The notes under the pieces were generated by a model. It did no database searches. It had not been told where the DNA came from and worked only from the letters and a program-made list of their open reading frames with translations. Source: Isoetes taiwanensis (taxonomy: Eukaryota > Streptophyta > Lycopodiopsida > Isoetales > Isoetaceae). From it: DNA of 64,000 bases. Shown here in pieces: positions 9,975 through 22,749 of this stretch. The DNA is taken from positions 3,067,487 to 3,131,486 of the forward strand of contig JAJEKV010000049.1 in assembly GCA_021234155.1 (NCBI GenBank). The letters run 5' to 3'. Made by a program: the position numbers and the translations under genes. Position 1 is the first letter of the stretch, and each line of letters opens with the position of its first letter.

Positions 9975-12900
9975 TTATGAGTTGATTTTGTAAATCCAAG
10001 AGACATCATAGTTGGTTTGAGAGAGTATGGCTTGTGGCCATATTATTTCATTGCAGAACACCAGCTTGTTTCTGCCTTTCCATATTCTCCAAAGAAGAAT
10101 GTAAAAACTCCAATGTCTGGGGGAGGCGGGAATAAAGAAGTCAGCTTCTGAACTGTCCAAAGATAGATTGAGCTGAAGAGCTTCAGATGCAATCTCAATT
10201 GTCCATTGGGACCAGAAACATGATCTGAAAAGATGGTCGTCATTTTCTGCATAAGAGAGGCATCTCGGACAAATATTAGTAGTTGAGAAGTTGCAGTTAA
10301 AGCGCTTGCAATTGGTGGCTAAACTTTTATGCCACAGTTGCCAAATGAAAGCTTTGATTTTTGGATTAATTGGAGACTTCCAGAGGTATGAGATTGGATC
10401 TGCAACGTTCATAAGATAGTCCCCACTTAAGGTGGATACTCATTGTTTGATTTCTCAATAAGTACTTGTAGGCATCCTTGACTTTGAAGAGGAGTCTCCA
10501 TTTAAACTGCCAAGTGATGTCACTGTTGTTCCAATCTGCATGAGCAATATAGCTAAGAACAGCATTATACAGAGATCTGCTGCTTTCATCTTCATATTTA
10601 ATAATTGACAAATCAAAAGGAATAGGGCCATTATCATCAAACAGATCTGAGATTTTAATCAAACCTTTATCTTGCCATAATTTCGCTTGATCTGGAAAAT
10701 TCCTGATAAGACAATGCATGCTGTTTTCTCCAAGGAGATAAGGGTTCCAAAAAATATATTGAGATGGGGAGATACCTTTCTTCCAAAAAAACATGCCCTT
10801 TACCTGCTGCCAAGCCTTTAACCATTTTCGGATTAAAGGAGGAGTGTTGGAGGGGATCTTTAAATAAAAAAAGGCAGCATCAGGGAGCACCATTTTGATA
10901 TTCCAGCCATATGGTTTGCATTTGAGGATATAGTGCTTGATTAGCACAGCAACCGGATGCTGTATTTTATCCGTGATGGCTTTAAAGAAATATTTGGCTG
11001 CCAGGGCTACCGCATGCGTCTCAATGTTGATAATGCCCAGACCACCTTCAGACTTGGATTTGCAGCACTCTTCCATAGAGACTGGAGTCCAGCATTTTCT
11101 ATTGCTGCCACAGGAGATAAACCTTCCAAGAATACCTTGAAGTTTACTGTAGACCTTCTTAGGAGCAAGGATGAAGGAAGATTGGTAAACATGAGATGAG
11201 GCAATGACAGAATTAGCTAAAATTGCCCGGCCTGCTTTGGAAAGGAATCTTGAATTGAGGGTGTCAACTTTATGGTAGAATTTCTCAATAATGCTATTCC
11301 AAAGGTCTGCAGCATTGGAACGGATGGCAAAAGGAATGCCTAACAACTTGGAATGAACATTTGAAGGGCTGAAACTGCACTCAAGAATGGAGGCGGCTTG
11401 AGTGCCCAGATCAGGGTCATGGGAGGTAATCTTGGATTTGTTCGGGTTAATATTACAGCCAGAAAGTTTGCCAAAGGCATATAAAATCCCCTTGGTCTGA
11501 TTGATTGATTGGAGGTCCATAGATAAAAGGATAAATGTGTCATCTGCAAAAAGCCCATTAAGGAATTGGTCAGCAATATCATTTGCAGGGAGATACAAAC
11601 CTGTTATTGTGCCTTCTTCTTTTGCTGCCTGTAAACTGCTGTGGAGAGCTTCCATCACTATAATAAAAAGAAATGGGGCCAAGGGACAGCCCTGCTTAAC
11701 TCCTCTTTTGATGTTGAAGAAGGGGCTGCATTCACCATTAATGAGTACTGAGAAGGAGGAGTTATTGAGAATTGCAGAGAAAATACTGATTGAGCTGATA
11801 TTGAATCCAAGTTTACTGCAGCACAGCTTAAGAAAATCCCAATTGACCATATCAAAAGCTTTGGTGATGTCAAGCTTAAGGAGTGCAATCTCTTGCTTGG
11901 TATCTTTTGCCCATCTGAGGCCAAGGGTGGCAGTAACAACATTATCAAGAATGTTTCTTCCTTTCAAGTATGCCGATTGGCTATGACTTATAATATTGTC
12001 CAGAATCTTTTTCAGCCTTTGAGTAATAGCACCTGAAATAATCTTGTACATAACATTAGTAAGAGATATACAGGTTCGGGAATCTTGGGAATCAAGGTGA
12101 TGAAGCTGGTGTTGATTCTGTTATCCATTTGCTTCCTTATAATAAACTCATTGGCAATATTTTGAATGTAGGGTCCCATAAAGTCCCATGTAGCTTTGAA
12201 GAACTCAGCTGGAAGGCCGTCTGGTCCAGGAGATTTGCCATTCTTCATATCGTGGATCACTTTGCCAAGCTCCTCCAAAGAGAACAAACTTGTTAGAGCA
12301 ATATTCTGATCATGAGTGACTTTTTCCTCCATCTTGATGAAGTTCTCACTTTCTTCCTGATAGGAGATAGAGGTGGTACCCATAATATTAGTAAAGTGAT
12401 TTGTGGCAGCAGCTTTTAGGTTGCCATCTCCAGTAATCTTAGTGCCATTCACTATAATCTCATCAATTTGATTTCTTCTAGTTCTGCCCTTGGCCTTAAC
12501 AAAGAAATATTTTGAGTGAGCTCTTTCATCCTCCTTAAGCTCGATGATCTTTGATTTGAGTCTCCAACCCGCTGCAATACTTGACTCGATTTCTTGACTA
12601 ATTCTGTTGTATTCTTCCCCTGCAGTATTCGGGAGAGTATTTCTAAGATTGTTCAAATGAACTGTCTTGGCCAGGTGGATCTCCTTTCCCCAAATCTTGA
12701 GCTTATCCTTGATTAACTTGGCTGTATTACACCACCAAGACATCCAGCCATAGCTGCCGTAGGGTTTTTCTGTGGAGTCAATCAAATCCGAAATGATATC
12801 CCTAAAATTAGGATGTTTGATCAGCTGGGTATTTAATTTGAAGTAGGAATTCCTTTTGGTGGTGACTCCATTGTTCCTATAAATGGAGATGAGCTGAGGA

Positions 12901-13598
12901 AAGTGGTCTGCGAGCGTATATCCATTCAGGTTCGTGACTCTGCTGCTTGAATTCCAGAGGTTTTCGCTCAAATAGAATCTATCATGAAGGCAGCAGATCG
13001 GATTGATTCTGCGATCAGACCAGCTAAAATCATTTGAGGAGGTTCTAGCTAAGGTAAGGTTATTGGTGGAAATCAAATCAGACCAGGAGTTGAATTCATC
13101 CGAGGGGAGGGGCCTGAAATTACTATTTTTCATAAAACTATGAGTGACCATGTTGAAATCACCTCCCATAATGATTTCATCCGCCTCGACATTGCTGAAA
13201 CTATTTCTGATTTTGTTCCAAAGATCAGTCCTCTCAGCAGGGTTGTTGTGAGCATATATATTGATAATGGCGAATTTAAGATTGTCGAGCTTGAAAATAA
13301 GAATTTGCCATCTGCCCGAGTCATCATTCATCATATACTGATCAGTTATGCTGAGACTCTTTTTCCAGCAAATTGCAATCCCACCCGAGCTGATATTGGC
13401 TAAAAGGGCCCAAGTTTCCATGCCTGGAGGGAGAGTTCTAGCAATTTTAGAGCTGTAATCAGCATCATGCAACTTATGCTCTTGAATGAGAAGAAAATCA
13501 GGGATAAGGGAGGATAGGCAGACCTTCAGTCTATCCCTTTTACTGGAATCATTAATTCCTTGCAGATTCCAGGTAATGATTTTAAGAGAGCTATTCAT
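9975..13598 (-). pseudogene. LINE copy 1 ORF2: endonuclease and reverse transcriptase
   Basis: The frame 13598-12012 has an APE-type endonuclease (KIITWNLQGIND, IQEHKLHD, IMGGDFNMV, TLADHFPQ) and the start of RT (NGKSPGPDGLPAEFF). A frameshift at about 12012-12051 leads to 12051-10366, which contains LLKLDITKAFDMVNW, GVKQGCPLAPFLF and FADDTFIL, the RT catalytic core. Another shift near 10366-10412 leads to the C-terminal zinc-binding RT domain (FIWQLWHKSLATNCKRF, then ICPRC...HLFRSC) ending at 9975. Two indels break an otherwise long frame, so it is a fairly young but dead copy. Confidence 0.9.
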
Positions 13599-15400
13599 TT
13601 TGGATAATAGGAAGTTTATAAGGAGAGGGATGCTCCCTTGGACTTCTTCTAACAGGGGTCCTATAGTCAGCAGAATTGGTAAGTTGGTTTCTTTTCTTCT
13701 TCCTGCTGATGACTTGGTTCCATTCCTGCTCTGAAGGGATCTCTTGGATAGTAACTTTTTGCTGCTGCTCAGCTTTGCTGCAGGAGGTTAACAGATTGGA
13801 GTAGTCTTGGTACCTCTCACAGAAGCTCATAATAAGGTTCTTGAGGTGGGAATCAAACTGAGCCTTCATGTTAAGCATGTTTGGGAGATCCGATTGGATA
13901 GGTCTGCGCGGTTTGTTAAAGTCCAGAGCTAAAGTGGGAGGGTTCTGATCTGGGCTGGAGTGATCTATATTCGAGCCTCTAATGACTTCAGCAGGGGGGG
14001 TAACAAAGGGCACAGCTGGGATATTGCAGCTGCTAGCTTTTCCTTTTTCTGCCTCCGGGGGGGTGCTCTCATTCAGATTAGATTTTTTTATCCAAACCCG
14101 TTTGACCTCATGTTGGGCAGTTGTGCTCTTGTTTGCAGATTCTATAACTTCCTCTGTTTTAAGGCCAGAGAGGGGGGTATTACTGAAATTGATCAGAATT
14201 TCTAAGTTTTTGTGATGGGATGTTTTGATGCTAAACGAAGGAGACCAGTCAGAAGATATGGGTTTGGAAAGGCATATGGAAGGAAAATTGGTTTGGGGGA
14301 TACTGATGTCAAGAACATGGCCGAGATGATTGCCTATGGCTCTGAGGTGATTCGAGGTCCATAAGGAGGGGGGAAGATTCGGGAATTTAGCCCAGGTGAC
14401 AATGGAAATGTTAGAGTGGTCTCCTGGGGTGAATTCGGGGAACCATTTCATGATGTAGATAAGATGCTTGCCAAAAGAATTAATTTTCCTTTTGAGCACA
14501 TTATTGGCATAGATGCTATCTTGGCAAATAACTTGGTAGGTCTTGGCATCCAATTTCAGAATGGAGGCAATTTTACAGTGATGGATCTTGGAAATATAAA
14601 ACTTGACAACACTTGGAGCAGGGCAGGAGGCCGGAAAGTGAATGATGAGGCCTCTATCTAAAAAAATGTTGGAAGCAGAGTGGTCAGGGATAGAGGAGAG
14701 ATCAAGAAGAGCGGGATTTTCTGTCAGAACAGGAACCTGTTTCTCTGCAGCAGGATTAGTACATTCCTGATAACTTTTTCCAATATTTTTTGCAGAAGCT
14801 TTAGAGACAGAAATTTGCACAATATCAGAGTAAGAAATGTTACTTTTTATCTTATCTGCCTTGCCAAGAATCGGGACCTCCACCTGCACCTTGTTTTCTT
14901 TTTCCTTGTACTTGATCTCGTTGAGATTAGCTTCCTTGAGTTTGGTGCAGTTTGGGCAGGTACAATTGGCAGCTTCTTCAGGAATAAAATACCCAATCTT
15001 GTCTATGCATTTGCAGCCGGTTGAGCTAGAGAACGGCATCTCGCTGATCAGAAATTTTGCTTTGGTATCTTCAAGGGAGACCACTGCATCGGGAAGGGCT
15101 GCCTCTGTATATTCTTTGAAATCTTTGTTCCATTTTCCGGCTACAGAAGGGAAAGATTCAGCCCATATTTCCACCATTTTAAAGGATACTTTGTACCATC
15201 TTCAGAGCATAGATTCTGATAACATTTGTTAGCTCTTGCTATGAGTTCATCCATAGTAGTTCGGAAAACCCCATTTTTCAGACTGCAGCAATTCTGGGAA
15301 GAGTGGCCTAGCTTGATAGTCATTTTAGATGTGAGCAGAAGGTCGAGATGCTGGATTTTGTTCAGGGTGTTGAGGGCAAATCTCTTGTCATCGGACCTGC
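13591..15400 (-). CDS. LINE copy 1 ORF1 protein (nucleic-acid-binding)
   Basis: The main frame 15177-13591 is 528 codons. An N-terminal extension in another frame (15323-15141, GHSSQNCCSLKN) matches copy 2, so a single frameshift near 15150 separates them. Features in order are a cysteine cluster (CKCIDKIG...CTCPNC, residues ~55-80), an RNA-binding-like middle (WFPEFTP, WAKFPNLPPSLWTSNHLRAIGNHLG, residues ~240-300) resembling the DUF4283 ORF1 proteins of plant L1 elements, and a low-complexity C-terminus. It overlaps the start of ORF2 by 8 bases. It would bind element RNA in the cytoplasm before integration. Confidence 0.75.
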
Positions 15401-15405
15401 CTGTA

Positions 15406-16309
15406 GAACATGGTTTTAATGAATTGTTCCATGGTCAACCCATGGTCTTTATTGAGTAAGGTTTTATTTATTGTTCCATGGTCAAACCATGGTCATTACT
15501 ATTGTTTAATGGGACATTTTATATTTCTTTAACGTTTCTTAAAATGATTGCCATAATCTTTGTTGTCTTCGTCCTCACTGTCATCGTATATTAAATGCAT
15601 TAATGATGTATTTTCGATGTCTTGGTCTAACACCTTATCAGTGGAGAAAAAAGAGAGAGGATATACTTACAGTATTTGCTACCTAGCAAGGAGTAAGAAT
15701 GCTGCTGCTTTTGCATTGCTATCAAGTGGCTTTGGTAAAAGGCCAACTTGATTAGTATCATCAAATTCGATGGCATCTCTAATGACTTGTTTTTCAATAA
15801 TGTTTTTGTTATTCTTTAGATCTCTCTAGCGCCTTGCTCCACTTTCTCTCTCTAGCCTTCTCTCCCTAGCGCCTTGCTCCACTTTCTCTCTCTAGCCACC
15901 CTTCCACCTTCTCTCACCACTTTCTCTCTCTAGCCTTCCTTTTGCACGTTCTCTCTAGTCCTCTTTCCCTGCTCTCACCAAAAACGACTCATAGTGCGCT
16001 AATAGAGTGTTCCAAGTTTTAGCACACTCAAAATTATTTGGATCGATGCATATACAGCTCTCTCTCTAGTCCTCTTTCCCTGCTCTCACCAAAAATGACT
16101 CATGGCGTGCTAATAGAGTGTTCCAAGTTTTAGCACACTCAAAATTCGCTAGATCAGTCGCCTTCTGCTTCTTGCTTGTGTTCTTGTGTCCAATCCCATT
16201 CCATCCAGTCGCCTTCTGCTTCTTGCTTGTGTTCTTGTATATGATTGCAGCGATTGGGGACCCGCATGCAGCAGTTAGAAGACGGGCTTTGCTTGGCACA
16301 CTTTGAGAG
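15406..16309. other. Non-coding segment built of small local duplications
   Basis: 15415-15510 has two imperfect copies of ATTGTTCCATGGTCAAACCA. 15825-15960 repeats CTCTCTAGC...CTTGCTCCACTTTCT units. 15965-16033 and 16075-16146 are near-identical copies of a ~70-bp segment containing GTTCCAAGTTTTAGCACACT. 16158-16186 and 16207-16236 repeat CGCCTTCTGCTTCTTGCTTG. No gene is supported. The last repeats may belong to the 5' end of the next LINE. Confidence 0.6.
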
Positions 16310-16319
16310 GCAATAGGAT

Positions 16320-17340
16320 AAGCAGGGCCTTGCTGACTTGCGAGCTCGCGTGGATTCTCTCCTCACTACAATAGAGACTATGGCACGGGACAAGCAGGGT
16401 GTTGAGCAGGATACAGTGGCAACTATCTCCCGCCTCAAGTCAGAAGCTGAGGGGTCTGTCACCACAGCCAGGCAGAGCTAAGAACCCTACTGAATAGGGT
16501 TGAGACACAAGATCAGAAGATACAAGAGCTCCGAGCAACCATTACCCAGCAAGGCAAGGGCCTACATGCCGAGGTCCATGAACAATTACAGCAGTGCACG
16601 AATGAGTTGGCTAAGCAGCAGAGATTTCAGCAGGAGCTAGGCTCTCGACTCCAGGCAGCAGAGGCCGCAACACGGAGCCAGACAAGCACACATGCCCCAT
16701 AGGCCACAAGTTGCCAAACAAGCAGACACCACCTGCTCCATCTCGCACACCACACCGCCCTTGCTGTGAATAGCCCACACACTCCAGACAACAGGCATCA
16801 CCTGCTGGGACAGCTAATGTTGCCCCGCGACTCAGTGAGCAGCAGGGCCGCCGACGTCATAATGTGGTGGTACGTGTCAGATCCTATCTCGCATGGCATT
16901 TCAGACTAAAGTGCACATTATTCGAGCAAGCTGCCTTGGGGCTCAACGCACAGATCGCCCCCGCATTGTCACCTTCACGGTGGCAGACATGCGAGTGCGT
17001 GAGGCAATTCTGCGTCAGAGTAGGCAATTGAAGGGGACTACTCTGTATGTCGATCAGGATCTTACTCCGATGCAACAGGAGTCCCGCCGGCAGCAGCTGG
17101 CTCAAGTCAGGGACGTTCTCGTCGAGGGGGTGCTGCAGGCCTGGTCCAAGGCAAGCTTCGCATTTTTAGGCCGGCACCTGCTGAGGTCACCAATGCAATG
17201 CGTCAAACTACCGCCACTCCTGCTACTGCCACCAGTATCCCTACTGCACCTCCTACTCCCGCTGCTCCAACTGCTCCTGCAACTGCTCCTCAGGCGCCGC
17301 ACACTGCTTTCCCTGCAACCGGAACAGATCATCGAGTGTC
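16320..17340 (+). pseudogene. ORF1 remnant of the (TATTC)n LINE
   Basis: 16320-16700 encodes, across one frameshift near 16480, a glutamine- and glutamate-rich coiled coil (DKQGLADLRARVDSLLTTI; VETQDQKIQELRATITQQG). 16850-17110 encodes an RNA-binding-like domain (RRHNVVV, RPRIVTFTVADMRVREAIL, YVDQDLTPMQQESRRQQL), which resembles L1-type ORF1 (Transposase_22) proteins. A threonine/proline-rich tail follows. At least three frame breaks are present. Confidence 0.65.
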
Positions 17341-17367
17341 TACATCAAATGCCAACGAATAGGAACT

Positions 17368-20313
17368 GTGCTTCCAGATGGTATCTTGGAACTGTCAGGC
17401 TTCCCTTGGCAGAAAGGGGATAGTCTCAACTCTATTGCACCAGATATGGATCTCATTTTCCTCATGGAAACATGGGAACATGCAGGGCACAGACTGCTGA
17501 ACCTCCCAGGCTATCTGCATTTCTCGGTGTTCAATGAGTGCACAGGCAAGCGCAGGCATGGCGGGGTTGCCTGCTACTATCGTGCAACCTTGGGGCACTC
17601 AGTCTCGCTGCACAAAACAGACAGGTACAGTCGCTACTTATGGGTTCGCGTGCAGCATGACAGTGGCAACATTCTCTTCATAGCAGCATGCTACTTTCCA
17701 CATGCCGAGAGCAACTTTTATAACACTCATTCGGATGTGGATAGATTGGAGCCCTATGTCGATCTATATGATGACATACAGCAGCACAAACAGTTGGACA
17801 AGGTTATGTTGCTTGGCAACTTTAATGCACGCACAGGAGCCGAGCAGGCCCCAAAATTTGAGCCCCTGGCAGAGGACGTCTTGCAGTTGAACCCCGCAGA
17901 GGTGGCTTGGTCAAGGATATCAGACGATAACCATATTTCGCGCTATGGCAGGCAGTTGCTGCTGCTGGGTAGTATCTTTAACCTGGTTATTTGTAATGGG
18001 TTGGCACAATGGCCATCTTCCAGCTGCTGCACTTGTAGACAGGAGAACCAAGGGGGCGGCTCCAGTGTGGTGGATTATCTGCTGGTTGAGGAACAGGATC
18101 TGCACCTGGTTACCCATTTTTCCATTGGAACAGACACTCGGGACGAGGAAGTGGACTCGGACCACCAGCCCCTGTTCGTGCATCTCCATTGGCAAGCTCC
18201 CCGTGCATCTACTGCCTCAACACCCCAGGTGCCCCAGTTGCGCCTGGACTACGACCGTGCAGGGACCTATGCCCAGCTGCTTGAGCATGACCTGGCAGGA
18301 CTGCTGCAACAGCTGACTCACCTGCTTCTGACAGTTGCTGAGTGATGCTTTGGAAGAGGCCACTCATGGCGAACCTCGAGCGCTACCACCTTCCCCCGCA
18401 ACAGATGGTTCGATGATGAGTGTCGGAAGCTCAAACGCACAATCCAATCACTGATCCCACCTCCCACCCACAGGCCATCAGTCAATACCGCTCCTTCCTC
18501 AAGAACAAGAAAGCCAGATACCTCGCAGAGCATCAGCAACAGATGTTTGGTCTCCTGGATCGGCACCCCAAGACATTCTGGAGAAGGATATTGAGCAAGA
18601 CTGCATAGCCCACAGGGAACATCACCTCGGAGCAATGGGTACAGTACCTGCAACAGCTTTACGACCTGCTCGGGGGCCGGACACCAGTCCCTCTACAGAT
18701 AGGCATGGCTCTGGTCATCACAGAGGGGGATGTCATCATGGGCCTACAATGTCTAGCTAATGGGAAGGCAGCAGATTTAGATGGCATGCAGGCGGAACTA
18801 CTGAAATGGGCTGGGCCTCCATTGGTGCCTATCCTCACGGCATTATTCAATAAAGCATTGCAAGAAGGCTTCCCTCCGCAGTGGACCACTAGCAGAGTTG
18901 TGCCCATATACAAGGTAGGGGACCCTCACTGCCCGGCCAACTACCGTACTATTATGGTCAGCTCTCTCTTTGCAAAACTGTTGGCTGGCATCCTTGAACA
19001 GCGGCTGACAATATGGGCAGAGGAGGCAGATGTGCGAGCTCTCATACAGGAAGATTTTCGGCCCAGGCATTCCACCATTGATCATATCTTCACTCTGCGC
19101 ACATTGATTGAGGATAGCAGGAATCACCGACAAAACCTGTACTGCTGTTTCGTGGATTTCGCAAAAGCTTTTGACACAGTGCCCCGGGACATGTTATGGG
19201 ACAGATTGCGGCAGCTGGGGACCCCCCTTGACTTGCAGAATGCAGTATTTAGGCTATATGAGGCATGCTCAGGCCGTATCACATCGTCAAGATAGCCGGT
19301 AATCAGTAGTATTTGAGTGCGTCAGGGTTGCCCCCTCTCCCCCACACTCTTTGGTCTATACATTGACCAACTGGAAGATTGGCTCTCTGAGCATGGGAGG
19401 TGCGGGCGCCCATCTCATGCATCATACAATCCGGCAACTCATATATGCTAACGATGTCAACCTCCTGGCCTATACTCCAGAGGACATGCAACGTCACCTA
19501 GATGATCTTGACAATTTCTGCCGATTCACTGGCATGAGAGTTAACTTGGCCAAAACTAGGGTGCTGCTAGTTTCATCGTCCTGTCAGCCAAGGGTTCCCT
19601 CATTCACTTACCAGGGACAAGATGTAGAGGTGGCTCCGACCTACAAGTACTTAGGGATCGAGTTCTCTACTACCACCCATTGGGATGCTGCCATCAGGTT
19701 GCGGGTCACGGCAGGTTGGAAAGCACTATATGCCATGCAGAACAATAGCCACAAGGCAAAGTTGTATGCCTGGGGCCACTAGGCACACTTGTTTCAGGCC
19801 TTGGTCGAGCCGGTCCTTTTGTATGGGGCAGAAGTGTGGGGTCCGGTGATATCCCTCAACACCTGGAATGACCTCGAGCAAGTGCAGAAAGCCTTCTTGG
19901 CATGAGCCCTTGGGGTAAAGTCCACAGTTCCATACCAGATCCTACTCCAGAAGACAGGTTTTCTACCCCTTCAACAGGCTGCATTGGAACGCCATATCAT
20001 TTACTTCCAGAAGGTGGTCGCTATGGGTGATACACGTTTGCCCAACCTTGCTTTGGCCATGGCGATGGGTCCCCAACGCCTGAAAGCCTGCTGGAAGGAC
20101 AAGCAAACTCTGTGGTTCTCACGATGGGGAGTACAGGCAAACAGATGCGTACATGTAAGGACAAAGAAAGATCACAAGGCCCTTAAGCTGTACCTAGATG
20201 CTCCTTTCCTTCGCAAGCTCTGGGATGCAGATGCTCTGACGCACGTTAAGTTGGCACACTATCAGCAGCAAGTCAATCCTAGGCTTACTAGTGCCTGGCC
20301 AACCGTTGCATGA
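17368..20313 (+). pseudogene. Endonuclease-reverse transcriptase of the (TATTC)n LINE
   Basis: 17368-18345 is an APE endonuclease (FLMETWEH, MLLGNFNARTG, VVDYLLVEE, SDHQPLFVHL). After a shift and a decayed linker, 18705-19295 holds RT fingers and palm (LANGKAADLDGMQAELLKW, CPANYRTI, CFVDFAKAFDTVPRD). 19351-19782 holds the active-site region, where the usual YADD reads YAND, followed by KTRVLLVSS and YKYLGIEF. A TAG at 19780 and another stop near 19903 interrupt the thumb/C-terminal part, which resumes to 20313. The cysteine/histidine finger kept in the 55850 copy is missing here, so the C-terminus is deleted. Confidence 0.85.
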
Positions 20314-20329
20314 GTTATTGAATACGGCA

Positions 20330-20618
20330 TCAGTGGGTTTGCTGGGGTCATACCTCCAGGAGGTTATGGATGCACGGACTCAGTTGTGTCCTCCGGGATG
20401 GTATTGAACTGTCCTATACAATTGTACAGCGTGCCAGCATACTTATTACTGCTAAGGTTCTTCCCTCGAAAACCCTTTGGGGCGGGGGTTTTTTAATCCT
20501 GTCAGTAATACGCTTGCTGCTCTCTTTTTGTTTGGGTCCCATAGGCCAATTGGTCTCTGTGGATGCTAAAAAACCTATTCTATTCTATTCTATTCTATTC
20601 TATTCTATTCTATTCTAT
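20330..20618 (+). repeat. 3' region and (TATTC)n tail of the LINE
   Basis: The segment contains a GGTTTTTTAATCCTG motif and GGGTCCCATAGGCCAATTGG, then about 8.5 TATTC units at 20576-20618. A short inverted repeat, AAAACCC...GGGG(C/T)TTTT, lies in the middle. The same 3' region is recognisable at three other places in the window. Confidence 0.85.
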
Positions 20619-20689
20619 CTTCAATTTTCCTATCATTTTGTTGTTTTTCATTCCTTATAAAATTCAAAACATCGTATAAAAACTTATTA

Positions 20690-22540
20690 CAAAATACTTT
20701 CTCTGACTTCACTTCCCAGCTACAATGGAAGTAGCTTTATAACCTAAGCATATAGCTGCTTAGACGAGCATATCATAAAGGTACCATTCACATACCATAG
20801 TTTGTTTCTCATAAAAAGAGTTTATAAAATATTTTGCTACTTGAGCCCTCAACGGCAGTACATTCACTGGTCCTCCATTCATACCTACATCTGCATAAGG
20901 ACTATCAGTTTTTTTTTTTTTTTTGGGGGGGGGGGTCTCAACCAAGTTCTATTTTCTTGTTGATCGTTAAAAAACACTTCAATAGAAACTTTTCTAAGGT
21001 AACATTGTTTAGATTGCACTCTAGATATTCCAGGATTTGAAATCATAACTATAAGAAGATAAGAGATACCAGTTGAAGCTATATTTGATTTTGATATAAC
21101 TTGATGCTCATATATTGCATTCACAATTTGCTTATCATCTTCAGTGGAATGAGATGATGATATCGCCATATAACATTGAGGACCCATTGGAGACAAGATA
21201 CACATAGTGTACATACTTAACAATGTCATGTCTGAACAATTTCTCCAAAATCGCTCGAAATCATTTGCATCCCATATTTCCTTGCTCTTACTGGAGTGCA
21301 AATCAAGAAAAAATAGACTTATTGATGCTTTTGGGAGATCCTTGCTACCTATGCCTTTGCACCCTATAGATAATTCAAAAAACTATACATCTTCAGGACT
21401 GAACATCCGACATTACATTCCTAATTTCTTTCTGAGCTATTCTTATATTGTATCTAGCAAATCAAGAGTATTTATATTTTTTTTCCACAAATCTTTTAAG
21501 ATAATATGATGACATCGAGATATATATGTCTTGAGGTCCTCATCAGTTATGTTGAAAAACTTTGCATACTCTTCATAATCACTATTCAATTCTTTCACTG
21601 TATTTATCTATTGGATGATGCCTTCTTTCATCCCCTCTTCTTCTTATAAGTATTTGCACAATCAGCCACATCAACTAGATCATTTCTATCCTTTGGTTTT
21701 TTCAATAACACCTCACCACTTAATATTTTTTCTGTAAATGGAAGCATATCATCACCTAAACCCTGTGCTAGTCTCATAAAAGGAATGTTGAAGAATGTAA
21801 GGCTTGGCCTTTCAGACAGATTTTCTTGTCTAGTCATTTAAATTCTTATGCATCCACCTATCTCAAATTAAATTCCAATTCTGCCATCCTTTATTAGAAA
21901 GAATAATAAATTCGTAGTGTTCACCAAGCCTTGGTTTGCTTGACACATTCGTCTTTGTCGCTTTATTTATAATAGTATATTTTATTAATTCTTCAAATTC
22001 CTATATGGCATCCAATAAGATTTAACACCAGTCTGACAATCATAGAGATTATGAACATGAACAAATACTACCTGCCATGCAGTGCTTTTTCCAGAATTGC
22101 CGGGCAGGTGTCCTCTCTCGTTTTCCAAGAGCAATCCATTGATTTCTAGCATGCTTCAACTTGTCAACGTATGGACTTCTTTAAGAAAAACCGTTAGTAC
22201 AAAACCTTATAAGCAAATAACAAGACCTTATGAGCAAATAACAGGACATAACATGAAATACCTTTCATAGTGTGAGACAACATTGATATTGTTTTGGACA
22301 AGGCTGAGCAAGGCTAAAGTGCTACTTTTTGTCTCCCCTGATAATACTCTACATTTTCTCATCTCATAAAGATTTTTCATATCATTAAAAGTTATATGAG
22401 ATGGTAGCTTGCGTAGTACTTGGGAAACCATTGTAGAATGTTGTCCTATAATGTAGAAAAGAACATTCGGCTTATTAAATTCCTCTTTAGATGTCCAAAT
22501 GATTGGATACCCTGTATTCCTATTATGGAAGAACATCTAT
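20690..22540 (-). pseudogene. Decayed gene-like region, unknown family
   Basis: Several short minus-strand frames follow one another: 22536-22228 (GYPIIWTSKEEFNKPNVLFY), about 22140-22080 (ERGHLPGNSGKSTAW, which looks like a P-loop), 21837-21628, 21301-20945 and 20900-20760. Codon-like composition and the P-loop-like motif suggest fragments of one multi-exon or frameshifted gene, but stops and indels are frequent. A 15-T/11-G homopolymer junction interrupts it at 20908-20936. I do not recognise the protein. A decayed P-loop NTPase is possible. Confidence 0.3.
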
Positions 22541-22627
22541 GGGCGCAGGATTTCGGCAAGGAAAATCCATCATAGAATTCATAATTTCTTCCATATGATG
22601 CTTATTATACTCTAAATGAAAGAATGA

Positions 22628-22749
<122 letters not shown>

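Larger units (their letters stand above)
9358..15405 (-). mobile_element. L1-like LINE copy 1, 5'-truncated
   Basis: A non-LTR retrotransposon on the minus strand. Its 3' end is the poly-A seen as poly-T at 9358-9370, preceded on its own strand by CCTTCAAT. The 3' region (9358-9974) carries a short decayed tail with no clean frame. ORF2 lies at 9975-13598 and ORF1 at 13591 to about 15400. Alignment with copy 2 (36590-42930) in ORF1 runs to about 15405 and then stops, which marks a 5' truncation. I could not find clear target duplications. The 3' end lies within the gypsy LTR, so the LINE is the later insertion. Confidence 0.88.
16310..20618 (+). mobile_element. LINE with (TATTC)n tail, degenerate
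   Basis: A non-LTR element of a different family from the L1-like copies. In order: a coiled-coil ORF1 (16320-17340), an APE endonuclease and RT (17368-20313), a 3' untranslated region (20330-20575) and a pentanucleotide tail (20576-20618). Several frameshifts and stops and a changed RT active site show it is inactive. The 3' region recurs at 44900-45080, 56160-56330 and 57955-58226, so the family is abundant locally. The left boundary is not sharp. Confidence 0.85.

Noticed and set aside
11501..11986. 161-codon plus-strand frame opposite LINE RT
   Set aside because: Antisense shadow of a well-supported RT.
14837..15232. 131-codon plus-strand frame opposite LINE ORF1
   Set aside because: Antisense shadow of the ORF1 coding strand; no domain.
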